From NCBI GenBank assembly GCA_910579015.1, contig CAJTRO010000006.1:42843-106842 (forward strand): a DNA stretch of 64,000 nt, written 5' to 3'. Position numbers and translations under genes: made by a program. Positions 14,791 through 23,371 of this stretch are shown piece after piece. Source of the stretch: an uncultured Dorea sp. (GTDB lineage Bacteria > Bacillota > Clostridia > Lachnospirales > Lachnospiraceae). The stretch's first letter is position 1. Each line of letters begins with the position of its first letter. Under the pieces are notes generated by a model. The model did not search any database and was not told where the DNA came from. It was given only the letters and a program-made list of their open reading frames with translations.

Positions 14791-15461
14791 ACTGTCACCT
14801 CGAATTTATAGCCGGATCGAATCAGGGTAACAATGTGCCTGCCTTCCCCGCCCAATTTCTGGCGCAGGGTTTTGATATGGGTGTCAACCGTCCTGGTCGT
14901 TCCCTCAAATTCGTATCCCCAGATCCGGTTTAACAGCTGATCGCGGCTGAAAATCTGTCCCGGGTTTGCCATAAAGAAGTGAAGCAGTTCGTACTCCTTA
15001 TGCGTCAGTGCAATCTCCTGCCCGTCGGCAAAGACTTTATGAGAAGCCGGAATAAGAGAAATCCTTCCGGCGGTCATGGCATCGGCATCAGCCAGCGTCG
15101 CAGAAGAACGCCGTAATAATGCGTTTGCTTTCGCCAGGAGCACCTTCGGGCTGAAGGGCTTTGTCATATAGTCGTCGGCGCCCAGATGATAACCTTTCAG
15201 CTTATCGTCCTCGCTCTCTTTGGCGGTCAGTATGATGATGGGAAGATCACTCATCTCCCGCGCCATCTTGCAGACGGCAAAGCCGTCAAGGTTCGGCATC
15301 ATCAGATCCAGGATCATCAGGTCCATGGGATTACTTTTCAACAGCATTAACGCGTCGATCCCGTCGTCAGCCATAAAGCAGGTATGTCCGCCGCGCCGCA
15401 TATACTCGGCAATGATTTCCTGTATATTCTTTTCATCTTCGACAATCAAAAGGTTCGCCAT
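14787..15461 (-). CDS. OmpR/PhoB-family response regulator
   Basis: Receiver domain with acidic pocket VEDE, phospho-acceptor Asp52 in ILDLMMPN and the MTKPFSP lysine; C-terminal winged helix with LTHKEYELLHFFM, TRTVDTHIKTLRQKL and IRSGYKFEV. The ATG at 15461 follows AAAAGGAGG by eight bases; a GTG three codons earlier overlaps that site. Co-transcribed with the kinase. A -10-like TATAAT lies about 60 bases upstream. Confidence 0.93.
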   Translation of the reverse strand: MANLLIVEDEKNIQEIIAEYMRRGGHTCFMADDGIDALMLLKSNPMDLMILDLMMPNLDGFAVCKMAREMSDLPIIILTAKESEDDKLKGYHLGADDYMTKPFSPKVLLAKANALLRRSSATLADADAMTAGRISLIPASHKVFADGQEIALTHKEYELLHFFMANPGQIFSRDQLLNRIWGYEFEGTTRTVDTHIKTLRQKLGGEGRHIVTLIRSGYKFEVTV

Positions 15462-15562
15462 GACCAGCACCTCCTTTTCATATTCGTCTCTGCATCTCCC
15501 AGTTTGTTGACTTCAATTATATCACAGGCAACAGCAAAAAACATTACAATGAAAAAATAAAT

Positions 15563-15594
15563 CGGGAGAAATCGGCATCAGCCGGCTTCCCCCG
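15563..15594 (-). terminator. Terminator of the Gld-like ABC operon
   Basis: Minus strand stem CGGGGGAAGCCGGC / GCCGATTTCTCCCG with a four-base loop and two mismatches, followed by ATTTATTTTTTC. It lies 13 bases after the last gene of the operon. Confidence 0.7.
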
Positions 15595-15607
15595 TAGAAG
15601 AATTTCC

Positions 15608-17050
15608 CTAATTCAATACGATCGCATTCACAGCTTCGATCAGATCAACTACATGACTTCTATCAACCAGTGATATCGGTTCTCCGTCAACAACTGCAAG
15701 ACACTTATTTCCATCATAACGGTATAATTCTATCTCTGCTTCGGGCTGATTCTCATTATCAATCTGTAAAGTCAGGCTGATCTCCTCCTTATCTGCCGGC
15801 TCTTCCTCTGTAAATCCGGACGCTGACAGCGAATTAAGTGCATTCCGGAAATCATCCGTCTCAATCTCATCATCCTGATAATACCAGATTTTTTCTTTCC
15901 CCTCTTCTTTTACTGTCAGTTCGTACTCGACCTCCTCTAAAGATATCTTTACCCCGCTGATATCCTCAAAATCCGCCCATATCACTTCCTGATGACGAAG
16001 ATCATTGTACGAAGCCTCCATCAGATCTTCATAGTCCAATCCGCTGATCTGATAGATGATCTTCGATTCACCGACTCTTAGATACGCTGTAACCTCTTCT
16101 TTTGAATCTGTCTCTGTATCCTCCTGGGACTCATCGTCATCCGATGACTTGGCAGCTTCCGACTCTGCTTTCTCTTTCTCATCCGGATCGCGCGAGATAT
16201 GAAGCACAACCGTCTCTTCTTTTTCTTCCCCGCTTTCTTCATCCTGCCCCCTGTACCGCAGGGTTACAGTCAACTCCGGATCGTCCATGCCATAAGATTT
16301 TAACTCTTCATCTGTCACATCATAAGTCACATAGTTCGTCAGATTCAGCTCATGGATCGTCTCTACATAATTCTCAATATTCCCGGTATCCAACGGCAGC
16401 TCCCCGGAACCTTCCTTTACAAAATATACGTCCTCCTTACTATAAGTAACCTTATTATCCTCCTTATATACAGCTTTATAATTTTCACTGCCTGCAAACT
16501 GAATTTCTGTAACAGAATCAAATTCCGGGATCTCATCATGCTGTATCATATCGCTCAATTCAATATCAAAGGAGTCCAGCGGATCATCCTTCACAAGATA
16601 CACATTTCCATCCCCGATCGAAACATACCGTTCTTCATCCATCTCACTGTAATTGCCCAGCAAGATCTCATAGGTTTCCTCTTCCAGACCGATATGGATC
16701 GTACAGAGCGGATCGCCAAGCCCATACTGGCTTAAATCCTCTGCGTCTTCGATAATAAATGAAACCCCAAAGGACTGGAAATTCTCAAGCAGCTGATCCA
16801 CCTTCTCTTCATTTACCGGAAAATGCTCATCTTCGTCATACAGCCAGTTTTCATCCTTATGAAAGGCAAATGCTTCTGCTCCATATTCCCAGGAAAGTTC
16901 TGTCACATCCTCACTGTTAAGCTCCAAGATGATCTCATCACTGTTTTTGATCTTCTCCTTGCGTTCTTCATACTTACTGACTCCCAGTGTCAATGCACAG
17001 AAAATCACCAGGACACAAAGAAGTACAGATAATCGTTTAGACCGGTTCAT
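15608..17050 (-). CDS. DUF4340 domain protein of the Gld-like ABC system
   Basis: Envelope protein with one N-terminal membrane anchor (RLSVLLCVLVIFCALTLGV) and a large external part built of repeats of the DUF4340 type: VTELSWEYGAEAFAFHKDENW, DLSQYGLGDP, then later LKSYGMDDPELTVTL and VEYELTVKEEGKEKIWYY. A very acidic linker (about residues 285-320) separates the repeats. Its start overlaps the stop of the upstream gene by 14 bases. This family accompanies Gld-like ABC exporters; its precise role is unknown. It is the last gene before the terminator. Confidence 0.82.
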   Translation of the reverse strand: MNRSKRLSVLLCVLVIFCALTLGVSKYEERKEKIKNSDEIILELNSEDVTELSWEYGAEAFAFHKDENWLYDEDEHFPVNEEKVDQLLENFQSFGVSFIIEDAEDLSQYGLGDPLCTIHIGLEEETYEILLGNYSEMDEERYVSIGDGNVYLVKDDPLDSFDIELSDMIQHDEIPEFDSVTEIQFAGSENYKAVYKEDNKVTYSKEDVYFVKEGSGELPLDTGNIENYVETIHELNLTNYVTYDVTDEELKSYGMDDPELTVTLRYRGQDEESGEEKEETVVLHISRDPDEKEKAESEAAKSSDDDESQEDTETDSKEEVTAYLRVGESKIIYQISGLDYEDLMEASYNDLRHQEVIWADFEDISGVKISLEEVEYELTVKEEGKEKIWYYQDDEIETDDFRNALNSLSASGFTEEEPADKEEISLTLQIDNENQPEAEIELYRYDGNKCLAVVDGEPISLVDRSHVVDLIEAVNAIVLN

Positions 17051-18506
17051 TTTGCCGCCTCCTTCTGCTTACGATCGTATAAATCCCTGCTCCAAGAAAT
17101 GCCAGTGGAAATCCTCCGATCATGAGCAATTTTAAGAATGATGATGTGGATTCACTGATGGTAAGGTAATTATAGCTTAAAGACTTACTGCGGATAGCAA
17201 CCGCCTCCCGTTCTCCCATGAGCGAAGACAGGGTGTTCATTCCCAGATCCAGATTGGCGCCGGAAGAATAGGAGTTATACGTGTCATCCAGCAGATCAGC
17301 AGACGCAAACCAGACAATCTGCCCTTCATTGCCGCAATCTATGGATACAGCCAATGCAAATGGACCGTCAGCATCTTTGTCTTCCTTTTCATAAGTTGAA
17401 ATGTCATAGCCCGCCGTCTTACTGTATGCCGTCTCAGAAGTCGTCAGAAGCTCTGTCACCGCACCGGAAGTATCCCCAACGGTCAATCCCTGGGCGATCG
17501 GCATGATCGCATAATAATTCTCCTCGATCAAAGGCTCGGTAATCTCACTGGTCCCAATCTCCGGAAGCAGGATATAAGGCGCCTGGAATGCATAATGTTC
17601 ACGATCCGACTCCACCACGATCCCCTCTGTCACTTCCACATCATAGTCTGCCAGCAGACTATACAGATTTTCCAGTTTTCCTTCTTCCAAAGGTCCTGCA
17701 AGAACCATCAGCTTCCCGCCCCCTGCGGCATATTCCGACAGTATCTCTTTTTCCTTTACGGAAATATCACTGGTCGGTCCATATATCAATATGCAATCCG
17801 CTTCTTCCGGCACAGAATCTTCATTCAAAAGTGAAAATGTGGTCGTCTCTATATTTTCCTTTTCGATCTGCTCGCTAAACACCGAAGAAAGTTCTGCCTC
17901 TCCATGGCCTTCTAATATATATAATTGAGGCAGCTCCTCCGTCACCAAATAATCAATGGCAGATGTGACCGCACCTTCTCCGTCAAAGGATGTATCATAA
18001 GAATACGTGGACATATTCTCCTCTGTGAGATAAATATCGTTGTAACTGATAAACCGGCTGCGGTCGTCACACTCCACGATCAGGCTGTTATTGGGTACTT
18101 CCTCTGAAGTATACTGGTCTGCGAAGGCCGGGTATACATCCGGATTCTTCTTCACAACCCTGATGTGCTCCGACAGGCTTTCATATTTTGCCAGCAGGTT
18201 CTCAATCACATCATCCTCCGCATCCGCCTGGACAATCCAGTAAATGGTCACATCTTTTTTCAATGCGTTCACGACCACCTTTGTATTACTCGTAACCGAA
18301 TAAAGCTTCGCAGAACTGATATCATACTTCGTCAATGTGGTTGGAAGTACAGACGCAAATATATTTACAACCACCAGGATCGCCAGCACGATCCCTGTCA
18401 TTGCCAGAGAATAGGAACCGCCTTTCATCGCGATCTGATGATTGTTATAGCGCTTATTCCCTGGATCTCCCATAAAAGATGCTTTCATAAAAGATAACTG
18501 TTTCAT
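17037..18506 (-). CDS. GldG-like ABC auxiliary membrane protein
   Basis: A 489-residue protein with an N-terminal membrane helix (YSLAMTGIVLAILVVVNIFA), a long extracellular domain of the GldG/DUF7088 type (KYDISSAKLYSVTSNTKVVVNALKKDVTIYW, YDTSFDGEGAVTSAIDYLV, YILEGHGE) and a C-terminal helix (MIGGFPLAFLGAGIYTIV) with a basic tail. In Bacteroidetes, GldG belongs to a gliding/secretion ABC complex. In Firmicutes the same gene set has no settled function. Start and previous stop share one base (TAATG). Confidence 0.85.
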   Translation of the reverse strand: MKQLSFMKASFMGDPGNKRYNNHQIAMKGGSYSLAMTGIVLAILVVVNIFASVLPTTLTKYDISSAKLYSVTSNTKVVVNALKKDVTIYWIVQADAEDDVIENLLAKYESLSEHIRVVKKNPDVYPAFADQYTSEEVPNNSLIVECDDRSRFISYNDIYLTEENMSTYSYDTSFDGEGAVTSAIDYLVTEELPQLYILEGHGEAELSSVFSEQIEKENIETTTFSLLNEDSVPEEADCILIYGPTSDISVKEKEILSEYAAGGGKLMVLAGPLEEGKLENLYSLLADYDVEVTEGIVVESDREHYAFQAPYILLPEIGTSEITEPLIEENYYAIMPIAQGLTVGDTSGAVTELLTTSETAYSKTAGYDISTYEKEDKDADGPFALAVSIDCGNEGQIVWFASADLLDDTYNSYSSGANLDLGMNTLSSLMGEREAVAIRSKSLSYNYLTISESTSSFLKLLMIGGFPLAFLGAGIYTIVSRRRRQNEPV

Positions 18507-19369
18507 TAGTTGTACCTCCTTTTCTCAAGGGACTGTACAGACAGGAATAAAAAGAATATGATCACCGTTGCATAATATATCAGCGCCGTCAGGTCAAAGA
18601 CACCATTTACAAAAGTATAGAACCGCTCAAACAACGACAATTTCGTCATAATATCCGGCAGCAATCCTTCGAATTTTGAGCTGTCTGTAAAAAACAGAAC
18701 TGCCACAGCCAGCATAATGAGAAAACTGATCCCATACGCTAAGTTCTGGTTTTTCGTCAGATGGCGTATGAGCAATCCTAACAGAACTGCAATCACGATC
18801 AACGCGGCCGCAGAACCCGACGCTGTTGCCGATACATATTCCGCTAATGTCACACTATAATAGTTCAGCAGAATAACCGGTATGGCGATTCCAGCCGCAA
18901 AGCCCTGATTCTCCGTCAGGGAAGAAATAAATGTACCTACGGCGATCATCGCCGCTCCCATAACAAAAAACGCCAAAAGCGAACCATAGGAAGTCAGCAG
19001 ATAAACTTCCCCAAACTGTGCAAAGATAAGCGGGTAAAGGGCAACAATGCACAATGGGACCAGATAAACTACAAGAAGTGCAAGGTATTTCCCCACCACG
19101 ATCTGGGATGTCCGGATCGGCAGGGAATATAGAAGCTGGTCTGTTTTCTGTTTTCGCTCCTCGGCGATCACACGCATGGTCAAGATCGGAATGATCACTA
19201 CAAATCCAAGACATACATAACCTAATACATATTCGAAATTTGCCACAGCCGACTGGATATTGTAGATCAAAGCGCCGATTCCTACGAAAGCTAACAGAAA
19301 AGCGGAAAATATATATGCGGTCAGGGAATGGAAATACCCTGACAATTCATGCTTTAATACTGCGATCAT
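18506..19369 (-). CDS. ABC-2 permease, GldF-like
   Basis: Six membrane helices within 287 residues: MIAVLKHELSGYFHS leads into the first, and the ABC-2 core stretch TMRVIAEERKQKTDQLLYSLP lies after helix two. It pairs with the ATPase encoded just upstream (ATGA overlap). One permease gene only, so the transporter is probably a homodimer. Substrate unknown. Confidence 0.9.
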   Translation of the reverse strand: MIAVLKHELSGYFHSLTAYIFSAFLLAFVGIGALIYNIQSAVANFEYVLGYVCLGFVVIIPILTMRVIAEERKQKTDQLLYSLPIRTSQIVVGKYLALLVVYLVPLCIVALYPLIFAQFGEVYLLTSYGSLLAFFVMGAAMIAVGTFISSLTENQGFAAGIAIPVILLNYYSVTLAEYVSATASGSAAALIVIAVLLGLLIRHLTKNQNLAYGISFLIMLAVAVLFFTDSSKFEGLLPDIMTKLSLFERFYTFVNGVFDLTALIYYATVIIFFLFLSVQSLEKRRYN

Positions 19370-20352
19370 TCCACGTCCACCCCGCTTTCCTCTAACGAGT
19401 CACTTACTGCTCGATCGTCTCCCTCCGTCAATTCAATAAATACATCTTCCAGATTCGCTTTTTTAGACGACATCTCTAAAATTGCTTTTTTCTTATCCGC
19501 AAATGCGAAAAAGAGCTCCCGGCTGATTTCTTTTACATTCTCAGATCCTGTCCTTACACTTACTGCTGTCAGTCCATCCTCTTGCGTTTTCACATCCCAC
19601 TCTGTAATCCGGCTGATCTCAGGAAGGATTGCATCAATTTCTTCTTTCGATGCCTCCGCCGTAAAAGTGATGCCGTTGGATGCCAGCAGCAGCTTCTCCA
19701 GATTTTCCGGCTTATCGAAAGCAACCAGCTTTCCCTGCGATATGATCAAAACCTTTTCACAGATAGCCTGAACCTCGGATAAAATATGGGAACTCAGTAT
19801 AACCGTATGATCCTCCCCGAGCTGTCGGATCAGGTCCCTGATCTCTATGATCTGAATCGGATCAAGCCCCACTGTCGGTTCATCAAGAATAATTACCTGG
19901 GGACTTCCAAGCAGCGCCTGGGCAATCCCCACCCTCTGCCGGTATCCTTTCGACAAATTGGATATCAGCCGATCCATTACATGATCGATCTTTGTCTGCC
20001 CCGCCACATCCTCAATCTGCTTTTTCAGTTCCAGTCCCTTAAGTCCCTTCGCTTCGCCTACGAATTTCAGATATTCGGCGGGCGTCTCATTCATATAAAG
20101 CGGCGGCTGTTCCGGCAGATATCCAATCTTTCTTTTTGCCTGTTTTGGTTCTTCAAAAATATCATACCCGTTGATCCGTACATGCCCTTCCGTCGCTGAC
20201 AGACAGCCTGTCATAATGTTCATTGTCGTAGACTTTCCCGCCCCATTAGGCCCCAGGAAGCCATATACATGCCCTTCGTCAATTTCAAAGGACAAGTCGC
20301 TCACAGCTATAAAATCACCGTAACATTTCGTCAAATGCTCAACTGCTATCAT
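19366..20352 (-). CDS. ABC transporter ATP-binding protein, GldA-like
   Basis: First gene of the operon. Walker A GPNGAGKST, Q loop YLPEQPPLY, signature LSKGYRQR, Walker B VIILDEPTVGLDP and H-loop LSSHIL are intact. The C-terminal 100 residues form the extension usual for the CcmA/GldA subfamily. An AGGAGGG site precedes the ATG. A minus-strand promoter with -35 TTGTAA, 18-base spacer and -10 GATAAT can be seen upstream, and the shared module at 20436 lies directly behind it. Confidence 0.93.
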   Translation of the reverse strand: MIAVEHLTKCYGDFIAVSDLSFEIDEGHVYGFLGPNGAGKSTTMNIMTGCLSATEGHVRINGYDIFEEPKQAKRKIGYLPEQPPLYMNETPAEYLKFVGEAKGLKGLELKKQIEDVAGQTKIDHVMDRLISNLSKGYRQRVGIAQALLGSPQVIILDEPTVGLDPIQIIEIRDLIRQLGEDHTVILSSHILSEVQAICEKVLIISQGKLVAFDKPENLEKLLLASNGITFTAEASKEEIDAILPEISRITEWDVKTQEDGLTAVSVRTGSENVKEISRELFFAFADKKKAILEMSSKKANLEDVFIELTEGDDRAVSDSLEESGVDVE

Positions 20353-20435
20353 AGCAACCCTCCTGCATAAATTATTTTGTTTTGATCTGTCCCTTCATAT
20401 TATCGGGTTCAGTTTTTACAACTTACAACAGTTCT

Positions 20436-20526
20436 TTAAACTGAAAATAAACTCAGACAGTATTTTTGTGAAAAAAGCATGAATTCTGCTGATTGTTTCT
20501 TTTCAGTTTATCTTCCTCACTATAAT
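20436..20526. promoter_or_regulatory. Promoter module shared with the first two-component system
   Basis: TTAAACT (20436), ATAAACTC (20447), TGTGAAAAAA (20467), CAGTTTA (20504) and TATAAT (20521-20526) have the same order and the same spacings (4, 12 and 27 bases) as at 5071-5162. On the minus strand the AGTTTAA/AGTTTAT pair lies just ahead of a promoter for the Gld-like operon. On the plus strand the TATAAT leads only to a 12-codon frame at 20568. Confidence 0.6.
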
Positions 20527-20684
20527 AAATAAACGATAAAGTTATGTGTGAGGCATTGAGAGAACTTATGAAAGAAGACTTTGAAGGAAAATATATTGCC
20601 AGGTGATTTTTAGTAACATTTTTAGTACCGGGTAAAATATAGAAGATTTTAAAGAGTTTTCGGATATACTTTGAAAATATAAAA

Positions 20685-20722
20685 ATACCTCAAAGCCAGT
20701 AAATATAAGGCTTTGAGGTATC
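20685..20722 (-). terminator. Original terminator of the tRNA-Pro transcript
   Basis: Perfect 13-bp stem (ATACCTCAAAGCC 20685-20697 with GGCTTTGAGGTAT 20710-20722), followed on the minus strand by TTTTTATATTTT. It lies just outside the left end of the integrated element, where the tRNA transcript would have ended before insertion. Positions 20527-20684 hold a 12-codon frame (20568-20606) and nothing else recognisable. Confidence 0.65.
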
Positions 20723-20735
20723 TAACCCAAAAAAC

Positions 20736-20769
20736 GGAGTGACGTGATTCGAACACGCGACCTCTACGG
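20736..20769. repeat. attL core
   Basis: 34 bases starting CGGAGTGACGTGATTCG, identical to 25749-25782. It is the 3' end of the original tRNA-Pro gene left behind on the far side of the element; it is not a whole tRNA. Confidence 0.9.
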
Positions 20770-20813
20770 TCAACGAACAACGTATTTACGGGCTTTGTAA
20801 GGGGTATTTAAGA

Positions 20814-20836
20814 ATCCCAACCAAAAGCCAACCAAT
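20814..20836. repeat. Arm-type integrase site, left
   Basis: AATCCCAACC then AAAAGCCAACCAA, 45 bases inside attL. The same pattern, one A shorter, occurs at 25678-25699. Positions 20837-21055 hold an imperfect 10-bp stem (TAGCCATAGG / CCCTGTGGCTA near 20937-20962) that may end the acetyltransferase transcript, and nothing else recognisable. Confidence 0.6.
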
Positions 20837-21055
20837 GACAAATATAAACAAGCGACCTAAACGGTCAGAAAGGAAAACTTGTATATCCGTTTGTTCTAAA
20901 AGTTTATTAAATTCAATAGATTAGCTAAAAACCACTAGCCATAGGTGTTCCCTGTGGCTAATTTCCGCCATTGTGCCAAGCAAGATTATGTACTTAATTT
21001 TGACAAACTGGAAGTTGTCGAGTTTTATATATTGACCAAAAGTTTGATTTAAGAA

Positions 21056-21469
21056 CTATAAGACTTTTTTCAAATAATATCTATAATGCTTTTCTGGACA
21101 ATTTTCTAATATACCAAATACAATATACCCTTGCTTCTCATAAAATTCTTTGGCTTGAAAATCAAATGTATCAAGATGAATAAGTTTAGCACCTTTTGAT
21201 TTAGCATCATTTTCAACTTCTTCTAAAAGTAAGCTACCAAGTTTTTTCCCTCTATAACTAGAATCGACCCACAATGTATCAACATAAACTACATTCCAAC
21301 AATACATCCTTGCTACAATACCAGCAACAATCTTATCATCCTTACCGATTTTCTTGCTTAAATCTATGAAATTTTCTTTCTGTTTAGCCTCAACCTGAGA
21401 TAGATTATATTCCACCAGTCTTTCAATAATATAATCCTGTTCTTTCTTTGAACATACATCAATTTTCAT
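21056..21469 (-). CDS. GNAT-family N-acetyltransferase
   Basis: Transfers an acetyl group from acetyl-CoA to an amine; the acceptor is unknown. The 137-residue protein has the acetyl-CoA loop motif RGKKLGSLLLEEVE, the preceding strand YVDTLWVDSSY, and KEFYEKQGYIVFG, the usual last helix-strand. An AAAGGAAA site supports the ATG at 21469 instead of the one six codons upstream. On such elements GNAT genes are cargo; resistance or toxin roles exist in the family, but nothing here points to one. Confidence 0.85.
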   Translation of the reverse strand: MKIDVCSKKEQDYIIERLVEYNLSQVEAKQKENFIDLSKKIGKDDKIVAGIVARMYCWNVVYVDTLWVDSSYRGKKLGSLLLEEVENDAKSKGAKLIHLDTFDFQAKEFYEKQGYIVFGILENCPEKHYRYYLKKVL

Positions 21470-21650
21470 AATATAATTTCCTTTCATATAATAAATCGGA
21501 TTTGTCCAGATTTACAAATTCTATTTGCTTAACTTTCACTACTCACAGTATAATTCGATTTTATAAAATACACAAGTAAAAAGGTATGAGAGACTTTCAC
21601 ACCTCCGCATACCCTTTTATCCATTCCATGCCAATAACAGCAACAGCTCG

Positions 21651-21875
21651 TTATTCTTTTACATAACAAATCAATTCGCCAACTTCACAATCAAAATAAT
21701 CACATAACTTACAAATCAAATTTGCGTCCAGCCTTTGAAATTCATTTCTGCAATATCTGTTAAAATTTGACCTCGGAATATCCAACTCTTTGCAAATGGT
21801 ATTCTTACTGATATCCCGTTCTTTCAACAGTTCTTCTATCCTTAACTCTAAATGTCCATAATTCATATGCATCAC
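21651..21875 (-). CDS. Small XRE/Cro-type regulator
   Basis: A 74-residue helix-turn-helix protein: LRIEELLKERDISKNTICKE, IPRSNFNRYCRNE and NLICKLCDYFDCEVGELICYV. It has DNA-binding domain only. AGGGGTG precedes ATG CAT ATG, so the start could be any of three codons. Two identical 10-bp palindromes lie upstream, likely its own operators. It would control itself and the divergent gene at 21981. Confidence 0.85.
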   Translation of the reverse strand: MMHMNYGHLELRIEELLKERDISKNTICKELDIPRSNFNRYCRNEFQRLDANLICKLCDYFDCEVGELICYVKE

Positions 21876-21917
21876 CCCTACACAAAGTATATTTAATAAA
21901 TCTTTATGTAGTAATTC

Positions 21918-21942
21918 ACTATATAGTGAGGTACTATATAGT
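21918..21942. promoter_or_regulatory. Twin palindromic operators
   Basis: ACTATATAGT at 21918-21927 and again at 21933-21942, 15 bases apart, between two divergent genes. Suited to binding the small XRE protein encoded beside them. Confidence 0.6.
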
Positions 21943-21980
21943 TATCCCCTTAGGGATTTAAGAAAGAGAGATACATACAC

Positions 21981-22289
21981 ATGAAAAGAAAAGACATAAC
22001 TACATTTTTATTGCTCTGTCTAATTGCCGGAATCTGCTATTACATCAGTCTGCCCGATTACCATGTCCGTAACAGCATGTCATTCAGTAATCAAGGCACA
22101 CGAGACACGGAGCTAACTGTTATTGTTTACAAATATTGGGGAATTGATGAGACTATTCGTAAAATCGAAACAGAACACAACAAGATTAACGGCACTCCTA
22201 CTACCCTTGAAATCAATCTCGATTATTCTGCATGGCTGATTCGTTATGGAGAGAAACCCTTTAAAACCGTTGTTTTTGAATATGACTAA
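21981..22289 (+). CDS. Short secreted or membrane-anchored protein
   Basis: A 102-residue protein with one N-terminal hydrophobic segment (TTFLLLCLIAGICYYISL) after a basic start (MKRKD), then a small external domain containing TELTVIVYKYWGIDETIRKIETEHN. Family not recognised. A weak GAGAG precedes the ATG. An imperfect 17-bp inverted repeat at 22295-22338 follows the gene and may end its transcript. Confidence 0.6.
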   Translation: MKRKDITTFLLLCLIAGICYYISLPDYHVRNSMSFSNQGTRDTELTVIVYKYWGIDETIRKIETEHNKINGTPTTLEINLDYSAWLIRYGEKPFKTVVFEYD

Positions 22290-22294
22290 GAAAA

Positions 22295-22338
22295 AGAATA
22301 ACAGACAACACTTTCGCAATCGTGCTGTCTGCTATTCT
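22295..22338 (+). terminator. Terminator-like hairpin after the 21981 gene
   Basis: Left arm 22295-22311 and right arm 22322-22338 match at 15 of 17 positions, with a 10-base loop. The T-run is weak, so it may also be a processing or origin structure. Confidence 0.45.
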
Positions 22339-22387
22339 CTGTATACTTTCCACATCTAGTTCTTTCTTGTTCGTGTTCTTTCAAAAA

Positions 22388-22458
22388 CCAACGTTCCGAA
22401 GGATGCCCAGAGCGACGGTTCCTAACAGGGCGGCGGGTCGGCTGGGCAAGTGGACGCC
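22388..22458. other. GC-rich island inside the AT-rich element
   Basis: About 70 bases, including GGGCGGCGGGTCGGCTGGGC, are far richer in GC than the surrounding element. There is no frame of note. Candidate for a structured RNA, a transfer or replication origin, or a leftover of another replicon. Confidence 0.4.
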
Positions 22459-22472
22459 TTAGATTACTTCTG

Positions 22473-22889
22473 CTATTTCGTCACATATTCGATTGGACTA
22501 TCTTCAATTCCCTCATATTTCTTTATAGTAAGAAGATTGTTAATAAAGTCTAATACCTTGTTTGTATCTTCATCATCCAGTAAGTCCAACTTAGTCAAGA
22601 TATCAATGTCTGTTTGATTTTCCACTTGTATTGATATGGGTTCTGACATATCCACAACCGCTTTAAATTTTTTCTTTCTGTGAACCACATCAATATCTGT
22701 AGTCAATCCCATAACATGACTTTTGCTTACGCCAAACAGTTGTGATAACCTATCCCATATAGAATCATCCCTTGGAGTTCCATTCCCATTTTCATAGTTA
22801 GTCAGCATACTTTGTGAAATTCCCAACTCTTTTGCCAATTCCGCAACTGTGATGTTATTTTCTTTTCTCAATTCTTTTATTTTATTCAT
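22473..22889 (-). CDS. XRE-family repressor of the element
   Basis: A 138-residue phage-type repressor: N-terminal helix-turn-helix (KIKELRKENNITVAELAKEL, ISQSMLTNYENG) and a C-terminal oligomerisation-type region (ILTKLDLLDDEDTNKVLDFINNLL). No LexA-like Ser-Lys protease motif, so it is not cleaved by RecA induction. It is divergent from the 23051-24367 genes, with an inverted repeat between. It probably keeps the replication and integration genes off. Confidence 0.88.
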   Translation of the reverse strand: MNKIKELRKENNITVAELAKELGISQSMLTNYENGNGTPRDDSIWDRLSQLFGVSKSHVMGLTTDIDVVHRKKKFKAVVDMSEPISIQVENQTDIDILTKLDLLDDEDTNKVLDFINNLLTIKKYEGIEDSPIEYVTK

Positions 22890-22972
22890 CGCAATCCTCC
22901 TTGTTTATGCTCATTATATTTCAATGTTTTCACTCTGTCAATCTTTTTATCGGATATTAAGATATTTCTCTT

Positions 22973-23022
22973 GACATCGCTTATTCTGTGCTGTATTATA
23001 ATAAATATCTGAATATCAGATA
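22973..23022 (+). promoter_or_regulatory. Early promoter and operator of the element
   Basis: -35 TTGACA (22973-22978), 17-base spacer, -10 TATTAT. The inverted repeat ATCTGA-ATA-TCAGAT lies just downstream (about 23008-23022), where a repressor would block transcription. AAGGAGG follows ahead of the TTG start of the next gene. Confidence 0.65.
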
Positions 23023-23050
23023 ATCAAATATTTTAAGGAGGTCATATTTA

Positions 23051-23371
23051 TTGATTAGAGGAACTGATTTCATTTTAAACCCGGACAAACTGGAGGAACA
23101 ATTTCAATTAGTCGAAGTATCTGAATGGATTGACTACAACACCAAAGAGAAACTAGGCTTCTACTACACTGTTCTTTTTCCAAAGCTGAAATTTGAGAAA
23201 ATCAAAGTTGGCGTTAAAAATGCCAATCAGCTTGTGTCTAATGAAGAATTGGAGCAAAGAGGACAAGTGACCGTTTCATTTGAGGGACTACATACATGGG
23301 CGAGTCTTTATAATGGACGCTTATCCGTCAAAGCAGAAGCTGCCAATATCAGAAAAGCCGGAACAAAATAG
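23051..23371 (+). CDS. Conserved small protein upstream of rep
   Basis: A 106-residue protein starting at TTG 10 bases after TAAGGAGG. No membrane segment or known catalytic motif; the sequence alternates short strands (FYYTVLFPKLKFEKIKVGV) and ends in an alanine-rich helix. I do not recognise it firmly. Such a gene often stands first in the early operon of small integrative elements, before rep. It may be an accessory replication or excision protein. Confidence 0.65.
   Translation: MIRGTDFILNPDKLEEQFQLVEVSEWIDYNTKEKLGFYYTVLFPKLKFEKIKVGVKNANQLVSNEELEQRGQVTVSFEGLHTWASLYNGRLSVKAEAANIRKAGTK

Noticed and set aside
20736-20769. tRNA-like sequence
   Set aside because: Only the 3' part of tRNA-Pro is present and the rest diverges; it is an att site.
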